Below, piece by piece: positions 33,806-43,383 of a DNA stretch of 64,000 nucleotides. Position numbers and translations under genes: made by a program. The first letter of the stretch is position 1. Each line of letters starts with the position of its first letter. The DNA is taken from NCBI GenBank assembly GCA_934045905.1, contig OW203769.1, forward strand, positions 30,327,910-30,391,909, read 5' to 3'. The notes under the pieces were generated by a model. The model did not search any database. It saw only the letters and a program-made list of their open reading frames with translations, and was not told the DNA's origin. The DNA comes from Leuctra nigra. Its lineage: Eukaryota; Arthropoda; Insecta; Plecoptera; Leuctridae.

Positions 33806-36800
33806 GCTGATTATGCGTATTTATCTCAAAAAGTTCTTGTGCGATTGTCTTAATTTTTTTTTGGATGTCCATGAATAGATTATAAAGGATTAGACAGAGC
33901 CTTTTAGCCATATTGTACTTCATTCTTCTACAATAAATTTGTAACCAATAGTGTTGCTACAATATAATTAATTATTTTTTTTTATATTTTTTTTGTGCAG
34001 GCAAAATACAATATTTCAAAAATTCCTCTTACAAGATTGCTAATTATGTTTATATGTACCCTAAAATAATTTTTTATGTTGTTATCACAAAAAATGTGGA
34101 AATAAAACTGTACCAACGAAACTCACTTTTTTTTATAAAAAATTATCTAGAAGCCAATTTTTTTTTTTTTTAATTAAAAAATTTAAATATAATCCTTTTT
34201 TATGTGTTAGTAAACCCTGAAAATTTCACAACAATTGCATTCTCATTGTAGATTTTAGGATTTTCACTATTAGGACAACCAAATTAAAGTTGACCAAATT
34301 AATATATTTCATCAAGTTGTTGTTGCCATTGTTGATGGAATGTTTCTTTGTATAAAATCAACACATCTTGGCTAGAAATGGTATTTACTAAATCAGTGAT
34401 CCTTATACCCTGTTTCCTTGTCACAGGAGAAATGACTTTTTAAGTAGTAGGTAATTAAATATTTCAAGCGCATAATTTTTTGTGGCTGAAACATTTTTTT
34501 TTATGATAGGTAGTATATTATTATTGCTTATAGGAAAAAAATATCCAGTATGAAAGTTGCATCCCTAAAAAATAATATTCTCCAAAATATACACAATTTA
34601 GCTAAAAGTGGTCACGGGAGAAATGCTGGACATACCCTGAAGTGTTCTGCAACTAGTGCAATGATGGTAGAGAGATAGATGATGGTAGAGAGATGATGGT
34701 AGAGAGATGATGGTAGAGAGCAGAGAGAGGTTGGTAGAGAGATGTTGGTAGAGAGCAGAGAGAGGTTGGTAGAGAGATGTTGGTAGAGAGAGGTTGGTAG
34801 AGAGATGTTGGTAGAGAGATGATGGTAGAGAGATGATGGTAGAGAGATGATGGTAGAGAGCAGAGAGAGGATGGTAGAGAGATGATGGTAGAGAGCAGAG
34901 AGAGGTTGGTAGAGAGATGATGGTAGAGAGAGGATAGTAGAGAGAGGATGGTAGAGAGATGTTGGTAGAGAGATGATGGTAGAGAGATGATGGTAGAGAG
35001 CAGAGAGAGATGATGGACAGTGGGATCGAGAGGAATGCGGTTCCCAGATGTCTTAACGTGGCTCAACCACGGCTCAACCGATCGAACATTCCAAACAATC
35101 TATTTATTTTTTGAAATTACCCTCATGAATTACTTTTTCCAACATTTCAACTATATTTAAGTATAAAAGAATCCTACAATTTTATTTAACTTGCAACTCC
35201 TGTCTTTCAGCGAGGTTTCAATTTATTGCCTTCTGAACGAAAGAATACGTTTTAAGAAGAGAGAATTTTTTTAATAGAATTTTTTTGAACGAAACTTTAA
35301 CACATGAGGTATAGGGAAATCTTTTTGTTTTTGGTTTGTAACATTTAAAATAGCACGCGTTGGTTTTTTTTTTAATTTTTTCCTAATAGAATGTCGAACT
35401 ACTATCATAAAATAAGTTTTTTGTTCAAAGTTGGGACAACATAAAAATTAGATCTACCTACATTATTAGCCTAAATGTGACAAGATTTTACTTGTTTGCC
35501 ATAAGATAACATGGGGAAGAAAACCCAATTTATCTCAGTAAGACACGAGAAGTAGGTATTTAATTTTTCCAAGGATTGTGCCTATGGCATGATTATCAAT
35601 AGTAGACAAAAAATTGTGAAAATCTGAGACTATGCCCGATCAAATACTACCCTGCTGAAAAATCTTAGCAAGATCTTGCTAAGATCTTGCCAAGATCTTA
35701 GCAAGATATTGTAAACAAGATCTTGCAAGATCTTAGCAAGATCTTGTACATTTTGCTGCCAAAAAAACGTTAAAATTTCATAAAAAAATAAAATTTTCTA
35801 TATTTATGAATACTCATTTGCATTCGGGAAACCTCTTCTGAAGTTTTGGACAAGGTTTGATTACACATTTCAATTATAAAATCCCGTGGAACCGCCGTGT
35901 TTTGAACCTGCGATCTCGTGGTCCGTAGTCGAGCGTCTTACCGAGTAGGCCACCGGTGCAGACAAGACTTAGCTGCGCTAATAGTGATCATATTGAGTTT
36001 TCATATTTAAGTGAACATATTTATATTATTTAGTGGATCATTATATTGTTATTAACATGATAAAATAGGAGAAACGATAAATATTAAGATTTATTTATAG
36101 AGTAAATTGATCTGTGATATTTCCCCATAAAATATATCAGCTCACGCTCTGTAGTATAATTACTATAGTTTATTTTACTAGGTGATGTGGTGCAAATTTT
36201 CTAAGTCAATGAAGTAAAAATTCTGTAGTTTATACACCTTACTACTACAAATACTGTAGTAAAAAGTCAATGAAGATACTTCAGAATTTACTAAACTACA
36301 ATATAAATCGGCTATAGTAAACATACTGTAGATTACACTTTTCTTTACTACAGATGAGATACTATAGATTTTCAATGAAGTATATATACTACCTATAGAA
36401 CTTACTATAGCAAACTTATTCTGTCTGTAGTCAAAGTACTCTAGCTACATACTTCGAATTACTACAGTGAAGTACGTTCCCTATAACTTTACTATAGAAA
36501 ACTGCAGTATATATCGCAAGTAGTAAAAACACTATAGTACATACTTAGAATTATTATTATTATTTATTTATCAACAATTACTACAGTAGGTCAAGTATAT
36601 TTACTCCAGAGTAAAAAACAGTCTATTTCAGCGGTAGTAAAAATACTGTAGTTTACACTTTAGTTTACCACCGATACTGTAGAATTTACTTCAGTAATCT
36701 ATGGTATTATGGAGTGAGTTTTTGCATGTACTTCAAGTACTATAGCACATACTATAGTTTACTACACGTTATTACATAATACTTTGGAATACCTACTTCA

Positions 36801-39438
36801 AAATATACTATAGGAAATTTTCCTAAGGGCCTTAGCAAGATCTTGAAAAAATCTTGGTAAGATCTTGGCAAGATCTTGGCAAGATCTTGATTAGGTCTTG
36901 TCAAGATCTTGATAAAATCTTATTAAGATATTACCAAGATCTTACCAAGATCTTACCAAGATCTTGGTAAGATTTTGGCAAGATCTTGATTAGGTCTTGT
37001 CAAGATCTTGATAAGATCTTATCAAGATATTACCAAGATCTTGGTAAGATCTTGGCAAGATCTTGGTAAGATCTTAACAAGATCTTGATTAGGTCTTGAC
37101 AAGATCTTGATAAGATCTTATCAAGATATTACCAAGATCTTGGTAAGATCTTAGCAAGATCTTGTTTAATACAAGATCTTGCAAAGACCTTACCAAGATC
37201 TTGTCAAGATCTTGGTAAATCCAAGATCTTGATAAGATCTTAGCAAGATCTTGGCAAGATCTTGGTTAATACAAGATCTTAGCAAGATCTTGCAAGATCT
37301 TGCAAGATCTTGGCAAGAATTTTCAGCAGGGTAATTGGTCAATTGATCAAACTGTTTACCTAATTAAGCTAGATGCACAGGTTAATTTCTCTGACTATTT
37401 AGTCTTTATGGAGTAGATGTGCAAAATAATATTTAAGGTAATAATAATTATTATTGAGCACTTGAATATGGATACACATAATGGTCTGCATTCAAGTCCT
37501 TGATCTTCCTTGGACCATAAAACATTTGATTAAAGCCTATCACCGGGGCGGATTCTCCACTAGTGTGAATTGTAATAGAAGGGAGTATGTGAAACCCAGT
37601 ACCGGCATGTAGCCTACTCCTATGAAAGATACCACGGGGCTTAACGTCATATCCAAAGGGTGGTGTGGTGACATTCACAGCACGAGCCTCCACAACCCGC
37701 GCCGTCGAGAGACTGATAACAGGCGGAGGGAGGTCGTCACACTAACCCCCAAACACCCCAGTCTCTCAGACCCAACGGCAGCGACTAGCAGGACAGAGTT
37801 GAATGGTCACCCATCCAACTACTGGCTGTGCTCAATGTTGCTTAACCTCGGTGATCTGACGAGAACCGAGGTATCCAACACACCCTCCAAATATCAAATA
37901 TCCAATTCTCTTCACAACTTCTCTTCACCATTTACTCTGCTTATTAAGTTATCTAATTTAGTCTTGAGTATTACCTAGATAGTTGTGCTTCAATATCAGT
38001 TGCAATATAATGGTAGGAGTAGGAGAACTTTGCTCGGGATATTTAGACATTTTTGCGAATTCGGAATTTCTAATATTGTTTTGTTTCGTAAATTTTACAC
38101 CCAGCCACAGACACAATACCTGTGCATTTCTCTCAAGACAGAATGGTGAAATACGTCAATTCGGTAGGTAGGTAACGTAACCTACTACTTTTGAAAGTGG
38201 CTCTTAATTTTTACTATAATAAATTAACGTCCCTTGACCATTAGTAATTAACAAGGTAGTACCTAATTGACCCAGTCAAATCCCATCCCTAGTCTCTCGA
38301 CTAAGGAAACCACAAAAAGCATCAGTCACTGAAAGACAGCCGGCGGGAATCGAACCCATCGAACCCAAGTGCAGAGCAATTCCGTCTCAGCCAACTATCT
38401 CGGACACACTCTCTTGGTGAACATTCACAACCTGAAGGAAATCTACATGAAATAGCTCCAGTTAGAAAAGCTATAGAATTAGGAGATAAGATAATATCTG
38501 GCCAGCAGGTCAAGAGGGCCAGGCATAGTAATGGGAAGCCCCACTATAGAATGGCAGAATGCAAGACACAGAGATCATTGCCATGCACACTTGTCTACTA
38601 CGATCTGCATTCCAAAAAAGTGAGAATCAATACTACTTTGAGTAAATAGGTAGTGAATTTTAACTGAACGTTGAAAGGTCCACTTTGAAATGTAGTAACT
38701 ACAGCTAAAGCTGATGGTTGACATATTCCGTTGCATTAAATTACGGCAAACATTTTGTATACAAATAGGTTTCTTTTTAAACCTATTGGTAATTAATATG
38801 GACCTAATTTATTAGAAATTTCTATAGGTCAACTCCAGAAACAGGAACAGGCATTTTAACTATTTATCAAATTTTTAATGAAGTGAATAGGTACCTAGTT
38901 TGAATCTTACGGCAACACTTAAAACAAACACTCAAACAAAAGCAATTGTATAGGTCCTACCTTGTTGAGACCAGAAAAATAGTACTAGGTAGGTAGGTAC
39001 CTAGTATACCTACCTTAGTAGCCTAGAACAGTCCTTATTGTGTCAACGGTATATTTACAATGAGAGGACTAACTTATAAATGTTATTATAGACCCTACCG
39101 TATTGGTTTACTGGAAGACTTGGTTGATTGTACTCGAGTTCTTGCATACCCGCAATAAGCGAGTTTTCGTACTGCAACATTTGTCGTTGTAGGTCAGCGT
39201 CGTTGATGCGCTCCGATATCCGGAATAATGCCGTGATGGACCGTTCCCCAATGAGTCCTCTCTTCTCCAATATCTTGATCAATTCTCTGTAATTCTTTAT
39301 ACAACTGAATCGTCTATTCGAGTTAACAGTGTCAACAAAATCGTTCTTAACCTCACTTAATCTTTCGTCACCGAGTGTATTCTCTGCACTAACTACTAAA
39401 CTCTCCTTGATTTCGTTATAACTCATTGTGAGTGCCAT
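28528..39438 (-). CDS. Fadd: FADD adaptor (death-effector domain plus death domain)
   Basis: Four coding exons on minus: 39438-39099, 30926-30810, 29864-29734, 28659-28528. All have AG/GT borders and joining phases, giving 720 nt (239 aa). Residues about 1-85 form a DED-like helical bundle (IKNYRELIKILEKRGLIGE, ALFRISERIND). Residues about 145-239 form a death domain: PEDVIEVICRSIGKSWMDLA, KVREADIDDINEKHS, DPRKWQIVLLDGLVQARRSD, VEELIARHKL. In insects FADD links IMD to the caspase Dredd in the IMD immune pathway; the vertebrate homologue links death receptors to caspase-8. Start chosen at the first ATG (39436-39438); a second at codon 5 is possible. Intron 1 is 8.2 kb and full of repeats. Divergent from the ELOVL gene. 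Order and length fit the family. Confidence 0.93.
29284..29657. mobile_element. hAT-type non-autonomous element 4 (GATTCCGAT words)
   Basis: Exact 8-bp TSD AAAAAAAT at 29276-29283 and 29658-29665. Ends TAGGGATGGGCC and GGCCTATCTCTA. GATTCCGAT/AATCGGAATC words fill both ends. 374 bp; it ends 76 bp from the Fadd exon 3 donor, inside intron 3. Confidence 0.88.
31640..31735. mobile_element. Solo arm of a CCGGGTGGC fold-back element
   Basis: GTTTCAGAACC, CGATATAGTGACCTCTCAAA and the decayed end CACCTGGTAT match the right arm of the palindromic element at 45609-45982. No left arm is present. Confidence 0.6.
33303..33370 (-). mobile_element. RTE-like LINE 3' tail only
   Basis: On minus: TTGGTGGGAACACCCACCCC, then GGAACCAGGAAAAAG and an (ATT)n tail. 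This is the same 3' UTR as the RT-bearing copy at 8931-8996. It is an extreme 5' truncation. Confidence 0.65.
34664..35010. repeat. GATGGTAGAGAGAT minisatellite
   Basis: About 25 tandem units of a 14-bp-type word (GATGGTAGAGAGAT with GTTGGTAGAGAGAT and GCAGAGAGAG variants). The long minus-strand frame across it (Leu/Ser/Thr-rich) is a by-product of the repeat. Fadd intron 1. Confidence 0.92.
35011..35649. other. Fadd intron 1, unassigned
   Basis: AT-rich intron between the minisatellite and the AAGATCTTG element. Nothing recognised. Confidence 0.35.
35882..35962 (-). repeat. tRNA-Arg(ACG)-like SINE head or tRNA pseudogene
   Basis: Minus strand shows an A-box-like TGGCCTACTCGG, an anticodon-arm-like GACTACGGACCACGAGATCG (anticodon position ACG) and B-box-like GGTTCAAAACA. 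The T-arm and acceptor stem do not pair well, so a working tRNA is unlikely. Confidence 0.5.
36130..36800. repeat. CTGTAGTAAA/ACTATAG word array
   Basis: Many irregularly spaced copies of ACTATAGT, CTGTAGTAAA and TACTACAGTA in both orientations fill this stretch between the two AAGATCTTG blocks. Probably a second nested element; its ends could not be fixed. Confidence 0.6.
37700..37886 (-). repeat. 5S rRNA-derived SINE (SINE3 type)
   Basis: On minus, 37882-37804 reads as 5S rRNA: GGTTCTCGTCAGATCACCGA, GGTTAAGCAACATTGAGC and GTTGGATGGGTGACCA. The internal promoter boxes A and C are both present. The 5S part is joined to a non-5S body on the lower-coordinate side (GACTAGCAGGACAGAG), shared with the copy at 1291-1374. 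The outer body boundary is approximate. Confidence 0.8.
38275..38410 (-). repeat. tRNA-derived SINE
   Basis: Minus strand: A-box region TAGTTGGCTGAGACGG and B box GGTTCGATTCC in tRNA-like spacing, followed by a body with TGTGGTTTCCTTAGTCGAG. The same body occurs at 57468-57545 and, headless, near 11382-11430. Confidence 0.65.
38411..39098. other. Distal Fadd intron 1
   Basis: A plus-strand stretch with no start codon stays open for about 80 codons (38409-38648). It has no recognised domain and lies beside a SINE. The remainder is AT-rich with GTAGGTAGGTACCT-type runs near 38990. Confidence 0.35.
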
Positions 39439-40391
39439 TGTTTATAAGTTTCCGACAGAACCTCTGATTTGTAATCAATGATAAAACATTTAAGATAAAG
39501 GCACACACACAAAACAGCTTCCAAGTTCCACAGATGATGGGGATGCCCCTCCCTTCCCTTCCCTTGTTAGCTGCCTAGGTACTTTGTTTACATGTTTACA
39601 TAACTCTGATTACCAATCGGTGTGAATGTAGCACTATTAATCAACAGGTGATAAATGGACTGATTATTTTCTCGTCGAAAGGTCGAAAGCTTCACAATAT
39701 TATCAAAGCACGAATCAACTCCACTCTCTCCCCTCCGGCCTCCACTGTCCCACTGTCTGCCACTGTCCTTCCACTTCCCCTTCCGCCGGCCGCCGGACCA
39801 AAAACGAAACGTCAAAATGTTTAAAGTTCGCGGTTCGATTTTGCTTTAGCTTTCGACACTAGATGGCACGTCACTACACTTTCACAATCTTTCATTCATT
39901 GATCTCAAAATTCCCGGCCATCTGGCGGCAACTAGAAATTTGTGGAAAATATGGTGGGGGGAGTGTGAGTCGAGTGGTGGCGGCTGGTGGTGGGAGTGGC
40001 GAAGGTAGGTCTGAATGGCCGAATTGCATGGCAAGTTAGTTTCGTTTCTCTCTTCAGTGTGAAAACTAGTCTTCGTTGGCGACCTTCAGGAAATAGTAAC
40101 CATCACGTCTCATCACAAGTGTTAGTGTTCGACTGATATATAAGGAAGTGGTCGAGCATTTCATCTGCCAGTATAACTTGACGTAATTCACCGGTTGGTT
40201 GCTGTCCCTCATCGTCCTACATGAGGACAGGCTAGGCCTAGACAGGCCTACTTCGAAACTATCTTCACGTGCAATTTGTGCTATTTAGCCCGTGTGACGG
40301 ACGTTATTCTACGTAGGAAGACAAGTGTTTCGCCCACCACGTTTGACATTAGTTGATTTTTACCCAGTTCACTTTTTAACACAACCTCAAC
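39439..40391. promoter_or_regulatory. Divergent Fadd / ELOVL promoter region
   Basis: 953 bp separate the two start codons. An NF-kappaB-like site GGGGATGCCCC is at 39539-39549, about 100 bp 5' of the Fadd ATG. A TATA-like GATATATAAGG is near 40135, about 255 bp 5' of the ELOVL ATG. The middle has a GC/GT-rich stretch (39950-40010). Transcription starts cannot be fixed from sequence. Confidence 0.5.
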
Positions 40392-43383
40392 ATGAATCGA
40401 CACATGTACAACGGTTTTTCGCTTCAGAACTATTCGTATATGTTCAATTTCGAAGATGAATTCGTTCATCAGGAGACGAGAAAGTGGATGATCGCCAATT
40501 GGACGAATAGTTTTTACTTCTGTGGTGTTTACATGATTTTCATCTTTGCCGGGAAGCACTACATGCAAAACCGTCCGCGGTTCGAGCTTCGCGGAGTGCT
40601 CTCGTTGTGGAATACTGCGCTTGCGATGTTCAGCATCGTCGGAGCTTGTCGTACCGCTCCGGAACTATTCCATGTACTCAAGAACTACGGAGTCTATCAT
40701 TCCGTCTGTGTGCCAAGGTAATTGTACAAATTATCATTCAGGACATTCATTCACTTTTCTGTTTTTCCTCGATCTTCTAGAAATAGTACTATTTCAATCA
40801 GCATTGATAATCTCTGTTAACTATCATTTATAGTACCTAGTAGAATTTGATAGGTAAACTGTTGACACAACACAGCATAGCAATTTACTTAAAAGAGAAT
40901 TGTCAGTGATCAAAATGCCTGAAAATTTAAAAATAACAAAACTGTGTTAATGAATGAATAAACATCATCTGATATCAATTTATGGGGTCATTGTATTCAG
41001 ACAGATGACAAGCTAGAAGGCCAAATGTCTAGTCAGCAACAAGTAATGTGGAATGTCATTGTTCTACAATGGTAATAAATTAACACTGTACTGAGTGATA
41101 AGCAGAGTTACACTAGGTCAAGGTCAGTTAACTCACTTCCCTGCTGAAATATCTTGGCAAGATTTTCAGCAGTGTTGGAACAGTTGGAACAAGTTCAGGG
41201 ACATTCCCTGCCAAATTCATTAGTTGGCTCATCATTCAATCAGCGTACCTTCCTACTTTGCAGTGATTTCCATTCTAATGGATTGCAAAGTGCTCTGAGC
41301 AATTTAATTCACATCATGAAGTAATTGATCCATTAGCGATGTAATGATCCATATTATCTTTTTTTACAAATTCAATGTTCACCCATCGGGATTTGTGCAG
41401 GAATTGAGATGTAATATCAATCTTAATAGTTGCCACGGGAACAGCAAATGTGAATAGCAAGTTACCTTACATTAATCTTGATCTTCAATTGTGTAAAACT
41501 ATTAAATTGTTGTAAATTTCTAAACTTGCCATAATTGCTGAATGGTCATTAAAGGTATTTTAATTCACGAGTCATGTAGCCTTACTAATTAGTAATTCGC
41601 AGTCATTCCTTTTTAAAAAGAACTTTTCAAAGATCAAGTTCCCTCTGAATGAAAGCAAAAGTTTAAACAAAACACTACAAAAATATTTCAAAACCTTTCC
41701 TAAATGTTCTTGTGTTGCTCTGCTCACATAGTGTTTAGACTTATAAACTAACATGAATAATATAAAATGTAAGGTACCTACCTATGTACCTACATAATTT
41801 TTTATATAAAACTTGTTATTTTTTTATGTTAAATTTTCAACCAAATTTCATGTTGGAGGTGTCATCGTTGTTGCCCATACCTATCTCGTATTTAAAGGGA
41901 ACTTGCAATTTTGTTTTGTTACAATTTACTAAAATAATAAAGACCTTTAGGCTAAAGTGAACTACATCTATATATTAACTTTTGTGGACCCTATGGCTAC
42001 GACTACGTTTTATTGATTTTATTTCTAGTGGGTCGCTTTTAAAGAAGTTCACTTTTTCAAGAAAGTATTGACTGTTAATCCCTGCTGCAAGATCTTGACT
42101 TAAATATTGCCCAGAACTTGAATGATCTTCTAGGTTCACTCGACAATTCATAAAACGGTATTTGAAAGAAATAGAGTGTCTGAAAAGAATGTGATGGCAT
42201 CATCTGATGAAGTCTATACTTAGGTACTACTCGTCATCTACCTCTAGTAGGTGAGCTCTGATATCATTGATAATAACAAGGATTGATTGTCAAGGAACCT
42301 GACCAGCAACCAATTTGTTTCGTTCAAATACCGTTTTATGAATTGTCGAGTGTACCTACTTAGATTTTCCCACTGAAGGGCAAAGGGTCGGGAGTTGAGA
42401 CGGGACACCGGTTGGGTATAAGCTGGAGAGACGCGGGACAGTCGGGAGCTTTTACTCAAGCTAGGCCCACTGAATTGGCCACATCCTCTTGCTCTGCAGA
42501 AGTTAAGGAGATTGCATGTCAGTCCTCAACACCACAAGACCAATGTGTTAATAATCATTTGGACGGAATCCAGTAGACTCTGAGCACTTTCATCTATTAA
42601 TCTAGAAATAGTACCTATTTTCGAGCATGAAGCCAGGTCCACATTAGGCCGTTTTGCGTTTTCCGTTTTTTTCTATTAACAAATCGCAAGTCTGCCGTGA
42701 GCGGTTTCTGGACTTGTGATTGGTCATAAGAAAAAAACGGTCTATTTGGACCCAGCATGAGGCTGCAAGTAGGTATCTGGCCCATGAAGCGGTCTGACAT
42801 GATCTGTCTCCTCTCTTCCAGCTTCATCGAACTGGACCGCGTCTCCGGCTTCTGGACGTGGATGTTCGTTCTCTCGAAGCTCCCCGAGCTGGGCGACACT
42901 GTGTTCATCGTGCTGCGCAAACAGCCTCTGATCTTCCTGCACTGGTACCACCACATCACCGTGCTCATCTACTGCTGGTTCTCCTACTCTGAGTACACCG
43001 CCAGCGCGCGCTGGTTCGTGGTCATGAACTACTGCGTGCACTCGGTGATGTACACGTACTACGCGCTGCGCGCCATGCGCTACTCGCCGCCGCGCTCCAT
43101 CGCCATGGTGATCACGGGACTGCAGCTGGCGCAGATGATCATCGGATGCACGGTCAACTACTTGGCGCTGCAGGTCATCACGGAGAACAAGCAGTTCTGC
43201 GGGGTCTCGCTGACCAACATCAAGCTCTCCATCGCCATGTATTTCAGTTACTTCGTTCTGTTCGCGAGGTTCTTCCACAAGGCGTACTTCGGAGACAGCC
43301 GGAAGAAGTTCCCGACGAACGGGATCGCGAGCAACGGCACGGCGATATCCAACGGTGTCAACGGCAAGGCCAAGGTGCATTAG
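40392..43383 (+). CDS. ELOVL6: ELOVL6-like very-long-chain fatty acid elongase
   Basis: Two coding exons, 40392-40717 and 42822-43383 (AG/GT borders, phase 2 join through a Ser codon), giving 888 nt (295 aa). It is the ER-membrane 3-ketoacyl-CoA synthase step of fatty-acid elongation. Family signatures: KLPELGDTVFIVLRK (128-142), the catalytic HWYHH box (149-153), MNYCVHSVMYTYYALRAM and LQLAQMIIG. Several hydrophobic segments fit the multi-pass fold. The N-terminus NFEDEFVHQETRKWM with NWT glycosylation sequon and the YGVYHSVCVPSFIE junction match the ELOVL6/Baldspot subgroup, which prefers C12-C16 acyl chains. Exon 2 is strongly GC-rich at third positions; exon 1 is not. The 2.1-kb intron holds two MITEs and a collapsed fold-back. 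A likely poly(A) signal AATAAA is at 44295-44300. Confidence 0.96.
41149..41172. repeat. Collapsed mini-version of the AAGATCTTG element
   Basis: CCCTGCTGAAAT, one ATCTTGGCAAGAT word and TTTCAGCAG: just both terminal repeats and one private word of the element at 35650-37331. It is a perfect-looking palindrome in the ELOVL intron. A half-end (CCCTGCTGCAAGATCTTG) is near 42080. Confidence 0.6.
42137..42352. mobile_element. CACTCGACAATT MITE, copy 3
   Basis: 216 bp, same ends as the copies at 11761 and 16297, and the same orientation as the copy at 16297. The left flank has lost the TA (TT). ELOVL intron. Confidence 0.8.
42636..42752. mobile_element. Small MITE near the ELOVL exon 2 acceptor
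   Basis: GGTCCACATTAGGCCGTTTT at the left and an inverted AACGGTCTATTTGGACC at the right, 117 bp. It ends 69 bp before the acceptor AG, so it forms part of the 3' splice region. Confidence 0.55.

Larger units (their letters stand above)
30927..34663. other. Proximal part of Fadd intron 1
   Basis: AT-rich intron. Recognised pieces: a mariner-type fold-back relic at 31640-31735, a LINE 3' tail at 33303-33370 and an (AT)n run at 33773-33799. The open frame pair around 32819-33143 (both strands) has no recognisable domain. The rest is unassigned. Confidence 0.45.
35650..37331. mobile_element. TA-flanked element with AAGATCTTG word arrays
   Basis: TIR CCCTGCTGAAAA and TTTTCAGCAGGG between TA dinucleotides (35648-35649, 37332-37333). 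CAAGATCTTG/AAGATCTTGG words fill 35662-35755 and 36830-37320. The middle contains a tRNA-like segment and a block of different words (36130-36800, CTGTAGTAAA/ACTATAGT). A collapsed mini-version is at 41149-41172. No transposase. Confidence 0.8.

Noticed and set aside
34653..35066. 137-codon minus-strand Leu/Ser/Thr-rich frame
   Set aside because: Pure by-product of the GATGGTAGAGAGAT minisatellite.
35882..35962. Functional tRNA-Arg gene
   Set aside because: A- and B-box-like words are present, but the T-arm and acceptor stem do not pair.
35650..37331. CRISPR-like array (AAGATCTTG repeats)
   Set aside because: Repeats are short, irregular, palindromic and in a eukaryotic intron between TIRs; no spacer regularity.
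38409..38648. 80-codon plus-strand stretch without a start (HEIAPVRKAIELGDKIISGQ)
   Set aside because: Looks coding-like in amino-acid content, but has no start, no family match and no supporting splice sites; it abuts a SINE. Possibly a transposase scrap.
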